Shown one piece after another: positions 33,611-42,732 of a DNA stretch of 64,000 nucleotides; position 1 is the first letter of the stretch; every line of letters begins with the position of its first letter. The notes beneath the pieces were generated by a model that saw only the letters and a list, made by a program, of their open reading frames with translations, ran no database searches and was not told where the DNA came from. The translations under genes and the position numbers were made by a program. The stretch is taken from assembly GCA_937927845.1 (NCBI GenBank), contig CALFXE010000234.1, forward strand, positions 69,928 through 133,927, written 5' to 3'. Source of the DNA: an uncultured Paludibacter sp. GTDB taxonomy: Bacteria; Bacteroidota; Bacteroidia; Bacteroidales; Paludibacteraceae.

Positions 33611-33946
33611 GTGAGTTTTCGTTTAAGTCAATATAGAATCATGTGGGTTTTAGTATTTTTCGATTTGCCAACTGAAACCAAGAAAGAAAGGAAGATATAC
33701 TCTGACTTTCGTAATCGTTTATTAAAAGACGGATTTACGATGTTTCAGTTTTCCATTTATCTGCGGCATTGTGCCAGTCGCGAAAATGCGGAAGTTCATA
33801 TTTTGCGAGTAAAAAAGCTATTGCCCGAAAAAGGTCATGTTGGTATTTTATGTATAACCGACAAGCAATTTGGGAATATGGAAATTTTTTATGGCAAAAA
33901 GGAGCAATCGGTCACAACACCTTATCAACAGTTAGAATTATTTTGA
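33611..33946 (+). CDS. cas2: Cas2 (type II-C, 111 aa)
   Basis: The GTG at 33611 gives SFRLSQYRIMWVLVFFDLPT; the N-terminal extension before MWVLVFFDLP is common in type II Cas2, so GTG is preferred to the ATG at 33641. The ferredoxin-like core has the conserved Asp in VFFDLPTETKKER and a second strand pattern in FTMFQFSIYLRHC. Cas2 forms the central dimer of the Cas1-Cas2 complex. The gene is intact and 54 bp after cas1. Confidence 0.9.
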   Translation: MSFRLSQYRIMWVLVFFDLPTETKKERKIYSDFRNRLLKDGFTMFQFSIYLRHCASRENAEVHILRVKKLLPEKGHVGILCITDKQFGNMEIFYGKKEQSVTTPYQQLELF

Positions 33947-34405
33947 ATATAAATCCTGCCTTACCGATGAGAAATGTAAATTTTACCTTTTATCCGGTTG
34001 TTTTGTTGAATTACATAGTGTTACTCTGTGAAACTCTTCTTTATTTTTAGTGTAATCTTGACTTATGATCAGTGCATGCTCAATCTAAGTATAGGGTATA
34101 CTTTTTAAAATACAAACACATAAAAACATAAACTTTTTTTGATGCATAGACATTTGATGGATAGACACATAAAGTGCTGTATTAAAACTTACACAGACCA
34201 AATATACAGTTTATTGTAAAAATAAATAAGATAGCTTTGAAGTCTTAAAAAAGAATAATCATTCATTATTACATATCAACCATTAGAATTATCTTAGAAC
34301 AAAAGATCCCGCCTTAACGACGGGATTCCCTGTTCTTGAACAACATTTCTTACATTTCTAATTCTCTTAACAACTTACTGAATATATGCACTTTACACAC
34401 ATCCG
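33947..34405. other. AT-rich gap between cas2 and the array, with a stem-loop
   Basis: No gene is seen in 459 bp. A two-part stem-loop lies at 34296-34336: AGAACA with TGTTCT outside and ATCCCG with CGGGAT inside. It could end transcription from cas2 or from the leftward array, or form the tail of a small RNA. A partial similarity to the repeat (ACCAAAT near 34200) was noted but is too weak to call a tracrRNA. Confidence 0.45.
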
Positions 34406-37064
34406 GTTGTTCAGAATATCAAAGATACATTTTTTTGTAACCAAATCACAACCTTTGGTGGATATTTTAGAGAGTACCCTATGTTGTTCAGAATATCAAA
34501 GATACATTTTTTTGTAACCAAATCACAACACGCTAAGCCCATTTTGATCGGAATAATCGGTTGTTCAGAATATCAAAGATACATTTTTTTGTAACCAAAT
34601 CACAACACTCTCTTGTTTTTGGTTCTAAACTCGAAAGTTGTTCAGAATATCAAAGATACATTTTTTTGTAACCAAATCACAACGGACTTGCATGATTATA
34701 AATCGTAGCACAGGTTGTTCAGAATATCAAAGATACATTTTTTTGTAACCAAATCACAACCCGAAATTGCAAACACTTAAATACATTTAAGTTGTTCAGA
34801 ATATCAAAGATACATTTTTTTGTAACCAAATCACAACGCACTTGCTTCTAATCCAGCAAGCGTTTTGTTGTTCAGAATATCAAAGATACATTTTTTTGTA
34901 ACCAAATCACAACACATTCGGTCGTTCTGCTCAGCCGATCCGTGTTGTTCAGAATATCAAAGATACATTTTTTTGTAACCAAATCACAACTAGCACAGTC
35001 AATGGCATTCCTAATTACTCGTTGTTCAGAATATCAAAGATACATTTTTTTGTAACCAAATCACAACGTCCCCTTGTCAGCGAGCAGCGATTTTTCGTTG
35101 TTCAGAATATCAAAGATACATTTTTTTGTAACCAAATCACAACGCAGACAGGGTAGCATTCAACGTAAAATCTGTTGTTCAGAATATCAAAGATACATTT
35201 TTTTGTAACCAAATCACAACTCCAAGTTTTCCGATTGAGTTCGTGAGATTGTTGTTCAGAATATCAAAGATACATTTTTTTGTAACCAAATCACAACTTC
35301 CTTGTATTTAGCATGGCATTTTCGTGCGTTGTTCAGAATATCAAAGATACATTTTTTTGTAACCAAATCACAACCCATTGATGCCACGACGAAATATATT
35401 CAGAGTTGTTCAGAATATCAAAGATACATTTTTTTGTAACCAAATCACAACTGCTCCTATTCCATATGCTATTCTACCTTCGTTGTTCAGAATATCAAAG
35501 ATACATTTTTTTGTAACCAAATCACAACTTGGCAGGGTATCAAACTCAATATCAAATTGTTGTTCAGAATATCAAAGATACATTTTTTTGTAACCAAATC
35601 ACAACCTTTTTTCGTTGTACTTAAATTTTAAGTTTGTTGTTCAGAATATCAAAGATACATTTTTTTGTAACCAAATCACAACTGCGTTGCCATTCATGTA
35701 CAAAGCCAACATGTTGTTCAGAATATCAAAGATACATTTTTTTGTAACCAAATCACAACCGATTAGTGGGTTTGTGAAGCGGTTTGTTGTTGTTCAGAAT
35801 ATCAAAGATACATTTTTTTGTAACCAAATCACAACTGCTCTCCAACTTTCAGCAAATCCATCAAGGTTGTTCAGAATATCAAAGATACATTTTTTTGTAA
35901 CCAAATCACAACATTCTTGTAGGAGCTTCGATAAACGCCACGGTTGTTCAGAATATCAAAGATACATTTTTTTGTAACCAAATCACAACGTGCAGCGGTT
36001 TGTTGCGGTGCTTGCGCTCGTTGTTCAGAATATCAAAGATACATTTTTTTGTAACCAAATCACAACCCCCAACTCCAATTAATAGTCCCATATCAGTTGT
36101 TCAGAATATCAAAGATACATTTTTTTGTAACCAAATCACAACTTTTGAGTAATCTATAATATTCTTCTTCATGTTGTTCAGAATATCAAAGATACATTTT
36201 TTTGTAACCAAATCACAACACCTTTCGAATCCTTTTAGTTTTATGTTCGTTGTTCAGAATATCAAAGATACATTTTTTTGTAACCAAATCACAACATCGG
36301 ATGTGGGAATTGCATAGAGTGCCGAGTTGTTCAGAATATCAAAGATACATTTTTTTGTAACCAAATCACAACTTCCTTCTTCCATTTATCTGACGAGTCA
36401 CCGTTGTTCAGAATATCAAAGATACATTTTTTTGTAACCAAATCACAACTTTCGTCTTGTAATTCTGGAATTATTCCGGTTGTTCAGAATATCAAAGATA
36501 CATTTTTTTGTAACCAAATCACAACGATACAACTTGGGGAACGAGCGGTTATAAAGTTGTTCAGAATATCAAAGATACATTTTTTTGTAACCAAATCACA
36601 ACTAATTGTGATGAACCCGCCAGATGTCAATCGTTGTTCAGAATATCAAAGATACATTTTTTTGTAACCAAATCACAACATGCGTATTTCGATTAACGAA
36701 GCAGGAGACGTTGTTCAGAATATCAAAGATACATTTTTTTGTAACCAAATCACAACTACCTGTCAAAAGGTCTGCATCTGTGATAGGTTGTTCAGAATAT
36801 CAAAGATACATTTTTTTGTAACCAAATCACAACGAGTTTCTCCATAACTACCAACCTCTTTTCGTTGTTCAGAATATCAAAGATACATTTTTTTGTAACC
36901 AAATCACAACCATCTTCCCAGTCGGGCATATCCTGCTCTCGTTGTTCAGAATATCAAAGATACATTTTTTTGTAACCAAATCACAACAATGTCAAAGTAG
37001 CATCTCCATCTCCTGTTGTTGTTCAGAATATCAAAGATACATTTTTTTGTAACCAAATCACAAC

Positions 37065-38231
37065 CAGAAAGCCATCGATACACAATTTAAAAATGCGGGG
37101 GTAGAGTTCGGAAAAACAAACAAGGAATTTATTGCCGAGTTCAAACATAACGCTGCCGTATTTGCCGCTTTTAAAAACCATCGGCAAACAACAGAAATAG
37201 CTGCGCAGCTTTTAGATGAGAATGGGAACTTACGCTCATTCCATGATTTTAAAAAGGCAGTGCTCGGTACCTCCATTAAAGCCGATTATAATCGCAGATG
37301 GTTGCAAACCGAGTATAACACAGCCGTTAGATCCGCTCGCCAGGCTGCAAAATTCAAGAAGTATAAAGCAGTCAAGCATATTTATCCAAATCTTGAATTT
37401 ACGCCCTCTACAGCTGCCACACCACGCGAGGAGCACAAGGAGTATTACGGCACCATTTTACCCATTGATGACCCGTGGTGGGACTCACACACACCTCCAC
37501 TCGACTGGGGATGCGAGTGCGGTATCCGAAATACGGATAAAGATGTTACCGGTGTTCCTGTGGATATTGCTTCTGTCGATCCCGTGTTTGATAACAATCC
37601 GGGTAAGACTGCCGAAATTGTAAATATGAAAGAACATCCGTATGTGAAGGGGGTATGCTCCAACTATTCCGCATGCAAGTATAGAAATGCCGATATAACA
37701 CTTGCGGAGCCACCGAACAGACCGGAATGTAGAATATGTTTGCTTGTTGCAGAAATGTATAAAAATTTGGCAGCTCGTAAAACAAAGTACAACAATTATA
37801 ATTCTGATCAGTATGAGAAGGTGATGTATAATAAGAAGAATGGCGGGTATCTTGTTATCGACAAAAAAAGAATTGAATTTTCAACAAAAAGTAAAAACGA
37901 GAAATTGAAGTTCGAGAAGGAACGATCTATGAGTTTAAACTATGCAAAAGCAGGATATGCCATTGAAATGCTTGAAGAAATACCGGGAGTTCCATCCCCT
38001 GATGTTCGTTTTAACACGACCAAGGGAGACATGAAAAAGATATCAAGCCACAACAACATAGTAAACGAAGCAAGGGATGCTATATATAAGAAAAAAGCCG
38101 ATATTATACTTTTCGAGTTTACTGTTGAAACTAAAGATATATACTTGAGATTAGATAGGTTGAGAAAAATGAAAATAAAGGCTTATTATTATTTTACGGG
38201 TAGAGAAGATATAATTTACCGTAATTTTTAA
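37065..38231 (+). pseudogene. MuF fragment with a different toxin-like C-terminus (inside the array)
   Basis: The frame enters from the repeat and encodes the second half of the MuF domain, then diverges from the prophage after HPYVKGV. The new C-terminus starts CSNYSACKYRNADIT, contains an early cluster of Cys (CSNYSAC and RPECRIC), then NKKNGGYLVI, AGYAIEMLEEIPGVPSPDVR and SSHNNIVNEARDAIYKKKAD, and ends TGREDIIYRNF. It resembles the nuclease-type toxins at the ends of contact-dependent inhibition and MuF proteins. The portal part is missing, so this is a fragment; an internal start at 37260 could express 323 residues. Confidence 0.85.
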
Positions 38232-38237
38232 ATGGGA

Positions 38238-38261
38238 CGCCCCAACACGTGTGTCGGGGCG
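38238..38261 (+). terminator. stem-loop after the toxin-like frame in the insert
   Basis: CGCCCC and GGGGCG form the outer stem and ACAC/GTGT the inner, directly after the TAA at 38229-38231. The resident prophage has different sequence here. No T run follows, so it may act as a partial terminator or message-stabilising element in the donor phage. Confidence 0.45.
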
Positions 38262-38363
38262 AACATGCGGTGCCACTACGCCGAAGCGGAGAGGCTCCTA
38301 ATTAGACCACAAATATACACAACATTTTAATACAAACAAACAAACATTTTTCAAAAATATTAT

Positions 38364-38532
38364 ATGACACCCGAAGAATTTCAAAGAGTATTAGCTGCTA
38401 AAATGGATGAAATAAAGCGTTACCGTGACGAGGATCTACCGCACGTGATTGGTAAGGAAGCTGTTGATCACTTTCAGGATTCTTTCACTAATGAAGGTTT
38501 TATGGATGAAACTGTTGAGCAGTGGAAGGATG
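38364..38532 (+). pseudogene. gpG-like gene fragment (N-terminal 56 codons) in the array
   Basis: The frame starts MTPEEFQRVLAAKMDEIKRY as in the prophage gene at 17708 and runs into the CRISPR repeat. Differences include MDETVEQWKDG against TDETVEKWPEV. This marks the right end of the captured phage piece, 2 bp before the final repeat. It is a dead fragment. Confidence 0.85.
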
Positions 38533-38587
38533 GTTGTTCAGAATATCAAAGATACATTTTTTTGTAACCAAATCACAACTAAAGTGT

Positions 38588-38839
38588 CTATATAAGAATA
38601 AGGCACAATGTTGTTACAACTATAGATATCCACATAAATAAGATGATATAATAACCCACTATGTTGGAGTTGTACCAAAATTTATTTTCAAGCAGAAACG
38701 AAAACATATTGCCTCGATTGATGCGCTCTAATGCTTTTCTAAAATCAGGCTTTATAACACTGCCTCCGTATGTGGCAATGCGGATAACGATTACCAACGA
38801 AGCTACCAATGCGACACATACTATAATTATTGCAAACAT
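38588..38839 (-). CDS. possible two-span membrane protein beside the array (83 aa)
   Basis: The frame encodes MFAIIIVCVALVASLVIVIR at the start and a second hydrophobic segment near the end (VGYYIILFMWISIVVTTL), with a polar loop between. Its stop is 8 bp from the final repeat. It lies where the CRISPR leader is expected, so it may instead be chance coding in AT-rich leader DNA. No family was recognised. Confidence is low to moderate. Confidence 0.4.
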   Translation of the reverse strand: MFAIIIVCVALVASLVIVIRIATYGGSVIKPDFRKALERINRGNMFSFLLENKFWYNSNIVGYYIILFMWISIVVTTLCLILI

Positions 38840-39012
38840 AATGCAAACATAATTAATTTTTATATGCCAAACAACTCATCCAATCTTTTGTTGATTGGCT
38901 GACTGCACTCAAATCGATGATGCAGATACATTGAGATAATCAATATAAATATGCAGATTTTTCGATGAGTTAGCAATAATTCTGTAACACTACCCCCTTC
39001 AGGTACTATCTC

Positions 39013-39054
39013 TAAAAAACAAAAATGCAACTAATCATATGTTAGTTGCATTTT
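39013..39054 (-). terminator. intrinsic terminator of tRNA-Gln
   Basis: AAAATGCAACTAA (39022-39034) and TTAGTTGCATTTT (39042-39054) form a perfect 13-bp stem with a 7-base loop. On the minus strand the stem is followed by TTGTTTTTT. It lies 5 bases beyond the tRNA 3' end. Confidence 0.85.
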
Positions 39055-39059
39055 GCTGT

Positions 39060-39129
39060 TGTCCCACCAGGATTCGAACCTAGACTGACTGAACCAAAAC
39101 CAGGAGTGCTACCATTACACCATGGGACA
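39060..39129 (-). tRNA. tRNA-Gln (anticodon TTG)
   Basis: The minus strand folds as a cloverleaf: the acceptor TGTCCCA pairs with TGGGACA, the D arm has GTG/CAC with AATGGTAG in the loop, the anticodon loop is TTTTGGT with TTG at 34-36, and the T arm CTAGG TTCGAAT CCTGG is standard. No CCA is encoded. It is followed by a strong terminator. Confidence 0.93.
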
Positions 39130-39199
39130 ATCACTATTGCTTTGAAAAGCGGTGCAAAGATAAAACTTTTTTCTACATCTACAAACTCTGTTTGTGATT

Positions 39200-40495
39200 T
39201 TATTCAGCAATTAATAGAAAATAGTTTTTCTTGCCCTTTTGTGCTAATAAATATTTGCCATTTAATAAGATGGAATCACTCAATAATTCATCTTGATTTT
39301 CAAGTTTCTCTTTATTTAAACTTACTCCTCCCGATTGAACCATCTTTCGCATTTCTCCTTTAGAGGGGAATACTGCTGCATTATCCGTCAGTAAATCAAT
39401 AGCTTTAACTCCTTGTGATAAAATATCTCTTGAAATTTTGAATTGTGGAACACCCTCGAAAACTGAAAGTAATGTATCCTCATCTAATTTCTTTAATGCT
39501 TCTGATGTGGCGTTTCCAAACAGAATGCCTGATGCTTCTACTGCTGCCTCATAATCCTCTCTTGAATGTACCATAACAGTTACTTCTTCTGCTAATCTTT
39601 TTTGCAAAATACGCAAATGAGGTGCTTCCGTATGTTCTTTCACCAAACTTTCAACTTCAGTTTTATTTATGGATGTGAAAATTTTAATGTATTTTTCAGC
39701 ATCGGCATCACTTACATTTAACCAAAATTGATAAAATTTATACGGTGATGTATATCTTCTGTCCAACCACACATTACCGCTTTCAGTCTTACCAAATTTA
39801 CCACCATCAGCTTTGGTTATAAGCGGACAAACAAGTGCAAATGCCTCTCCATCAGCCTTTCGGCGAATCAACTCTGTTCCGGTTGTGATATTACCCCACT
39901 GGTCAGATCCACCCATCTGCAACTTACAGTTTTTATTCTGATATAGCCACAAAAAATCATATCCTTGTAAAAGTTGATACGAAAATTCTGTAAATGACAT
40001 ACCTACACTTGATTCCGAACTCAGACGTTTTTTTACGGAATCCTTTGCCATCATGTAGTTGACCGTTATATGCTTGCCAATATCACGAATGAAATCCAAA
40101 AAAGAATATTCTTTCATCCAATCGTAATTATTCACTAATTCTGCTGCATTGGGAGCATCGCTTTCAAAATCAAGAAATTTAGCTAATTGTTTTTTAATTG
40201 CTTCCTGATTATGACGTAATGTTTTTTCATCTAACAAATTACGCTCTGCCGACTTCATAGATGGATCGCCTATCATACCTGTAGCACCACCCACCAAGGC
40301 TATGGGCTTATGACCGGCATGCTGAAAATGACGTAACATCATCACACTCACTAAATGACCAATATGCAATGAATCGGCAGTCGGATCAATACCAACATAC
40401 GCCGCTGTCATCTCTTTTGCCAACTGCTCCTCTGTTCCCGGCATCACGGTATGAATCATACCACGCCAGCTTAACTCTTCTATAAAACTTATCAT
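39200..40495 (-). CDS. tyrS: tyrosyl-tRNA synthetase (431 aa)
   Basis: The enzyme charges tRNA-Tyr. The class I signature is at ADSLHIGHLVSVMML (about residue 38-52), and the second signature takes the usual TyrRS form KFGKT in ITKADGGKFGKTESG (about 230). GGSDQWGNI is the tyrosine-site motif. The C-terminal S4-like RNA-binding domain is present (about 360-431, with VQSGGVSLNKEKL). Length is normal. It is followed by tRNA-Gln on the same strand but with a separate promoter likely. Confidence 0.96.
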   Translation of the reverse strand: MISFIEELSWRGMIHTVMPGTEEQLAKEMTAAYVGIDPTADSLHIGHLVSVMMLRHFQHAGHKPIALVGGATGMIGDPSMKSAERNLLDEKTLRHNQEAIKKQLAKFLDFESDAPNAAELVNNYDWMKEYSFLDFIRDIGKHITVNYMMAKDSVKKRLSSESSVGMSFTEFSYQLLQGYDFLWLYQNKNCKLQMGGSDQWGNITTGTELIRRKADGEAFALVCPLITKADGGKFGKTESGNVWLDRRYTSPYKFYQFWLNVSDADAEKYIKIFTSINKTEVESLVKEHTEAPHLRILQKRLAEEVTVMVHSREDYEAAVEASGILFGNATSEALKKLDEDTLLSVFEGVPQFKISRDILSQGVKAIDLLTDNAAVFPSKGEMRKMVQSGGVSLNKEKLENQDELLSDSILLNGKYLLAQKGKKNYFLLIAE

Positions 40496-40537
40496 TTGAA
40501 ATTATATATTTATCTTTTTATTATCAATTTCGTTATT

Positions 40538-40563
40538 GGGCAACCATAAGGGATTGCCCCTAC
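40538..40563. repeat. REP-like palindrome
   Basis: GGGCAA and TTGCCC form a short stem around CCATAAGGGA, with CCTAC following. Elements of this type (GTAGGGGCAATCC..., with a partner) are scattered in many bacterial genomes. It lies in the 193-bp gap between tyrS and the ABC exporter gene. Confidence 0.45.
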
Positions 40564-40599
40564 AATATTTCTAAATTAACACATGAACAGATTTGTCTA

Positions 40600-40690
40600 T
40601 GTAAATGGTCTATAGTCAATGGTTAATGATAAATTGTAAATTGTAAATTAACAAATCGTAAATCCTCATTTCACATTTGCACATTTGTTT
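40600..40690. repeat. AT-rich short repeat cluster (TAAATTGTAAAT type)
   Basis: The stretch contains several copies of AAATTGTAAATT and related words (for example ACAAATCGTAAATC). The same word set is found around 53020-53105, 59095-59180 and at the right edge (63963-64000). All are in intergenic gaps, so they look like a genome-specific dispersed repeat. Confidence 0.5.
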
Positions 40691-42527
40691 AAAACGACTG
40701 CATATCAACCAATTTCTTATAATATCCATTTAATGCAATAAGCTCATCGTGTTTACCGCGTTCCACAATCTGCCCTTCATGCAGCACACAAATCTCATCA
40801 GCCTTTTGAATAGTCGACAAACGGTGTGCAACAACCATAGTAGTACGATTCTTCATTAAATTCTCCAATGCTTTCTGCACCATCTTTTCAGACTCTGTAT
40901 CCAATGCTGATGTGGCTTCGTCCAAAATTAATATCGGAGGATTTTTGAGAATAGCTCTTGCAATACTGATACGCTGCCTTTGTCCACCCGACAATTTACT
41001 ACCTCTGTCTCCAATAGTCGACTCATAGCCATTTTCCGTAGCCATAATAAAATCATGTGCATTTGCAATTTTAGCTGCTTCTATAACTTGTTCCATAGTG
41101 GCATGCTCAACACCAAATGCAATATTATTATAGAAACTGTCATTAAACAAAATGGCTTCCTGGTTTACATTGCCAATTAGTTTTCTGATGTCCTGAGTTT
41201 TTATCTTTTTAATATTTACTCCATCTAACAGTATTTCTCCTTTTTTTACATCATAAAAACGCGGGAGAAGATCGATTAAGGTAGTCTTACCTGAACCTGA
41301 TTGTCCCACAAATGCAACGGTTTTACCTTTTGCCACAGTCAGATTGATATTTTGCAGTACCCATTCCGACTGATATTTGAAACTCACATCTTTAAATTCA
41401 ATTTGATTTTGAAAAGCTTTGATTTCAACCGGCTTTTTAGGTTCAGGAATATTATTTTCTGCCTCTAAAATAGTATCTATCCTGTCTAAAGCAGCCATTC
41501 CCTTTCGAATACCATAATATGCTTTTGATAATTCTTTAGCCGGACCGATTATACTGTAAAATATGACTAAGAAATAAATAAATTCTGCTGCTCCTATCGT
41601 ACTGTGATTACCGACTATCATAACACCTCCAAACCATATTAAAATAGCAATTACTACAGTGCCGACGAACTCTCCTAATGGTGATGCCAGATTATAGCGA
41701 GCATAAACACTGTTGAATGTTTTACGAATACGCTCATTAAGTGCAGCAAATCTATTTTCGACTTTTGTCTCTGCGTTAAAGGCTTTTATTACTCTTAACC
41801 CACCAAGAGTTTCATCCATTTGAGACAGCATTGCACCTTGCAGCGATTGAGCTTCTGCTGATTGACGGCGCAAATTTCGTCCAATAAGTCCTATCAACCA
41901 TCCGCTTATAGGAAGTAAAAGCAAAACAAAAAGTGTCATCTGCCAACTCATTATAAACATTACTCCGAGATAAATTATAATCATCAGCGGATTTTTAAAA
42001 ATCATGTCGACTGCATTCAAAATCGACATTTCAACTTCATTGATATCCGATAACATACGCGACATAATATCACCTTTCCTTTCTTCAGTGAAATATCCTA
42101 TAGGAAGTGATACTATTTTGCGATAAAGTTTATTTTTCAAATCTCTTACTATTCCGGTGCGCATAGGTATTGTAACTCGAACGCCTAAGTATGTAGAACC
42201 AGTTTTTAGTGCTGTCAACACTATTAAAAATAATGAAATATAAAGCAATGTTAATTCCGGACCTGAGTTTTGAATAAGATGATTCAAATAATATGAGAAG
42301 TTATTTTTAAAAGCCTCAACTATATGTGAAAACGAATCAGCCCATGACCATGCCATAAATGCAACTTCTGTTTTCTTTAATCCAAAGAGAATCTGTAATA
42401 TAGGAATAAGAGCAGCAAAAGAAAACAAGCTGAATATTGTAGCAAAGAAATTGAAAATCAAGCTCCACACCACATATTTTTTATATGGTGGCAAAAAGCG
42501 TTTAAATATGTCGAAAATCTTCCTCAT
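40689..42527 (-). CDS. MsbA-like ABC exporter, fused membrane and ATPase domains (612 aa)
   Basis: The N-terminal half has about six membrane segments and conserved loop motifs (FTEERKGDIMSRMLSDINE). The ATPase half carries Walker A GQSGSGKT (about residue 405), signature LSGGQRQR, Walker B PILILDEATSALD, and the H-loop His in MVVAHRLST. This is the half-transporter form that works as a homodimer. The likely substrate class is lipid A or another lipid, as for MsbA; drug export is possible. A DUF-like cas-type link is absent; this is ordinary host cargo. Confidence 0.9.
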   Translation of the reverse strand: MRKIFDIFKRFLPPYKKYVVWSLIFNFFATIFSLFSFAALIPILQILFGLKKTEVAFMAWSWADSFSHIVEAFKNNFSYYLNHLIQNSGPELTLLYISLFLIVLTALKTGSTYLGVRVTIPMRTGIVRDLKNKLYRKIVSLPIGYFTEERKGDIMSRMLSDINEVEMSILNAVDMIFKNPLMIIIYLGVMFIMSWQMTLFVLLLLPISGWLIGLIGRNLRRQSAEAQSLQGAMLSQMDETLGGLRVIKAFNAETKVENRFAALNERIRKTFNSVYARYNLASPLGEFVGTVVIAILIWFGGVMIVGNHSTIGAAEFIYFLVIFYSIIGPAKELSKAYYGIRKGMAALDRIDTILEAENNIPEPKKPVEIKAFQNQIEFKDVSFKYQSEWVLQNINLTVAKGKTVAFVGQSGSGKTTLIDLLPRFYDVKKGEILLDGVNIKKIKTQDIRKLIGNVNQEAILFNDSFYNNIAFGVEHATMEQVIEAAKIANAHDFIMATENGYESTIGDRGSKLSGGQRQRISIARAILKNPPILILDEATSALDTESEKMVQKALENLMKNRTTMVVAHRLSTIQKADEICVLHEGQIVERGKHDELIALNGYYKKLVDMQSF

Positions 42528-42610
42528 TCCTTATAAACTTTATTCTTTTTTATATTCCCTCACTAATTACCAATTACGAATATTTAGTAAAAAACTGATA
42601 AAAGTGTATT

Positions 42611-42683
42611 GGTACGCTGATAACGCGGATGCAAGCAACGCTGATTACAATCCGCGTTTGAAAATCAGCGTTATCAGCGTGCC
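42611..42683. repeat. multi-arm inverted repeat (MITE-like element)
   Basis: GGTACGCTGATAACGC (42611-42626) pairs with GCGTTATCAGCGTGCC (42668-42683). Inside, AACGCTGATT (42637-42646) pairs with AATCAGCGTT (42663-42672), and ACGCGGAT (42623-42630) pairs with ATCCGCGT (42650-42657). The alternative pairings and the GCTGATAACGC theme recall small dispersed elements in Bacteroidetes. It sits in the gap between purB and the exporter. Confidence 0.55.
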
Positions 42684-42732
42684 ATTAACTCTTAACTATT
42701 TACCAATCACCAATCACTAATCACCATTAACT

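Larger units (their letters stand above)
37065..38532 (+). other. 1,468-bp phage-derived insert occupying a spacer position
   Basis: The insert is bounded exactly by intact repeats (37018-37064 and 38533-38579). Bases 37065-37655 equal prophage 16472-17062 with four differences, all in the last 95 bp or so. Bases 37656 to about 38310 have no counterpart in the prophage. Homology returns from about 38311 (prophage about 17664) and runs through the start of the gpG-like gene with scattered changes. It is in prophage orientation and order, so it is one contiguous piece of a related phage rather than a rearranged resident copy. Confidence 0.95.
34406..38579 (-). CRISPR. type II-C CRISPR array, 36 repeats, last interval holds 1,468 bp of phage DNA
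   Basis: Thirty-six 47-base repeats were placed at 34406, 34483, 34560 and so on to 37018, then 38533. I saw no base changes among them. Plus-strand repeats begin GTTGTTCAGAATATC and end CCAAATCACAAC. The minus-strand form (GTTGTGATTTGG...TATCTTTGA...) matches the guide-sense form of Bacteroidetes II-C repeats, so guides are probably read leftward. Thirty-four spacers are 30 nt, except six of 29 nt (at 34838, 35068, 35760, 36067, 36220, 36450). Spacers 2 and 30 match the resident prophage. The leader should be at the right end, next to the long insert. Confidence 0.97.
38580..39059. other. candidate leader region and tRNA 3' flank
   Basis: If guides are read leftward, this 480-bp stretch holds the leader. 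It is AT-rich and includes two tandem copies of TGCAAACATAA (around 38834-38853) and the tRNA terminator at its right side. Apart from the weak frame at 38588-38839, no gene is seen. Confidence 0.4.

Noticed and set aside
34187..34330. tracrRNA candidate starting at ACCAAATATACAG
   Set aside because: Pairing to the repeat is only about 10 of 16 bases, and no promoter could be placed.
35378..36821. Several plus-strand frames coding FRISKIHFFVTKSQ-type repeats
   Set aside because: These are translations of CRISPR repeats and spacers, not genes.
36911..36940. Possible match of spacer 33 to the prophage near 7364-7383
   Set aside because: Only about 15 of the first 20 bases agree, the rest diverges, and the flank lacks the ACACAA motif.
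37216..37623. 135-aa plus-strand frame in the insert, also present at 16623-17030
   Set aside because: It is the out-of-frame shadow of the duplicated MuF segment.
37065..38532. Insert as a second, decayed copy of the resident prophage
   Set aside because: The middle 655 bp are absent from the prophage, no phage ends are present, and both borders coincide exactly with CRISPR repeats.
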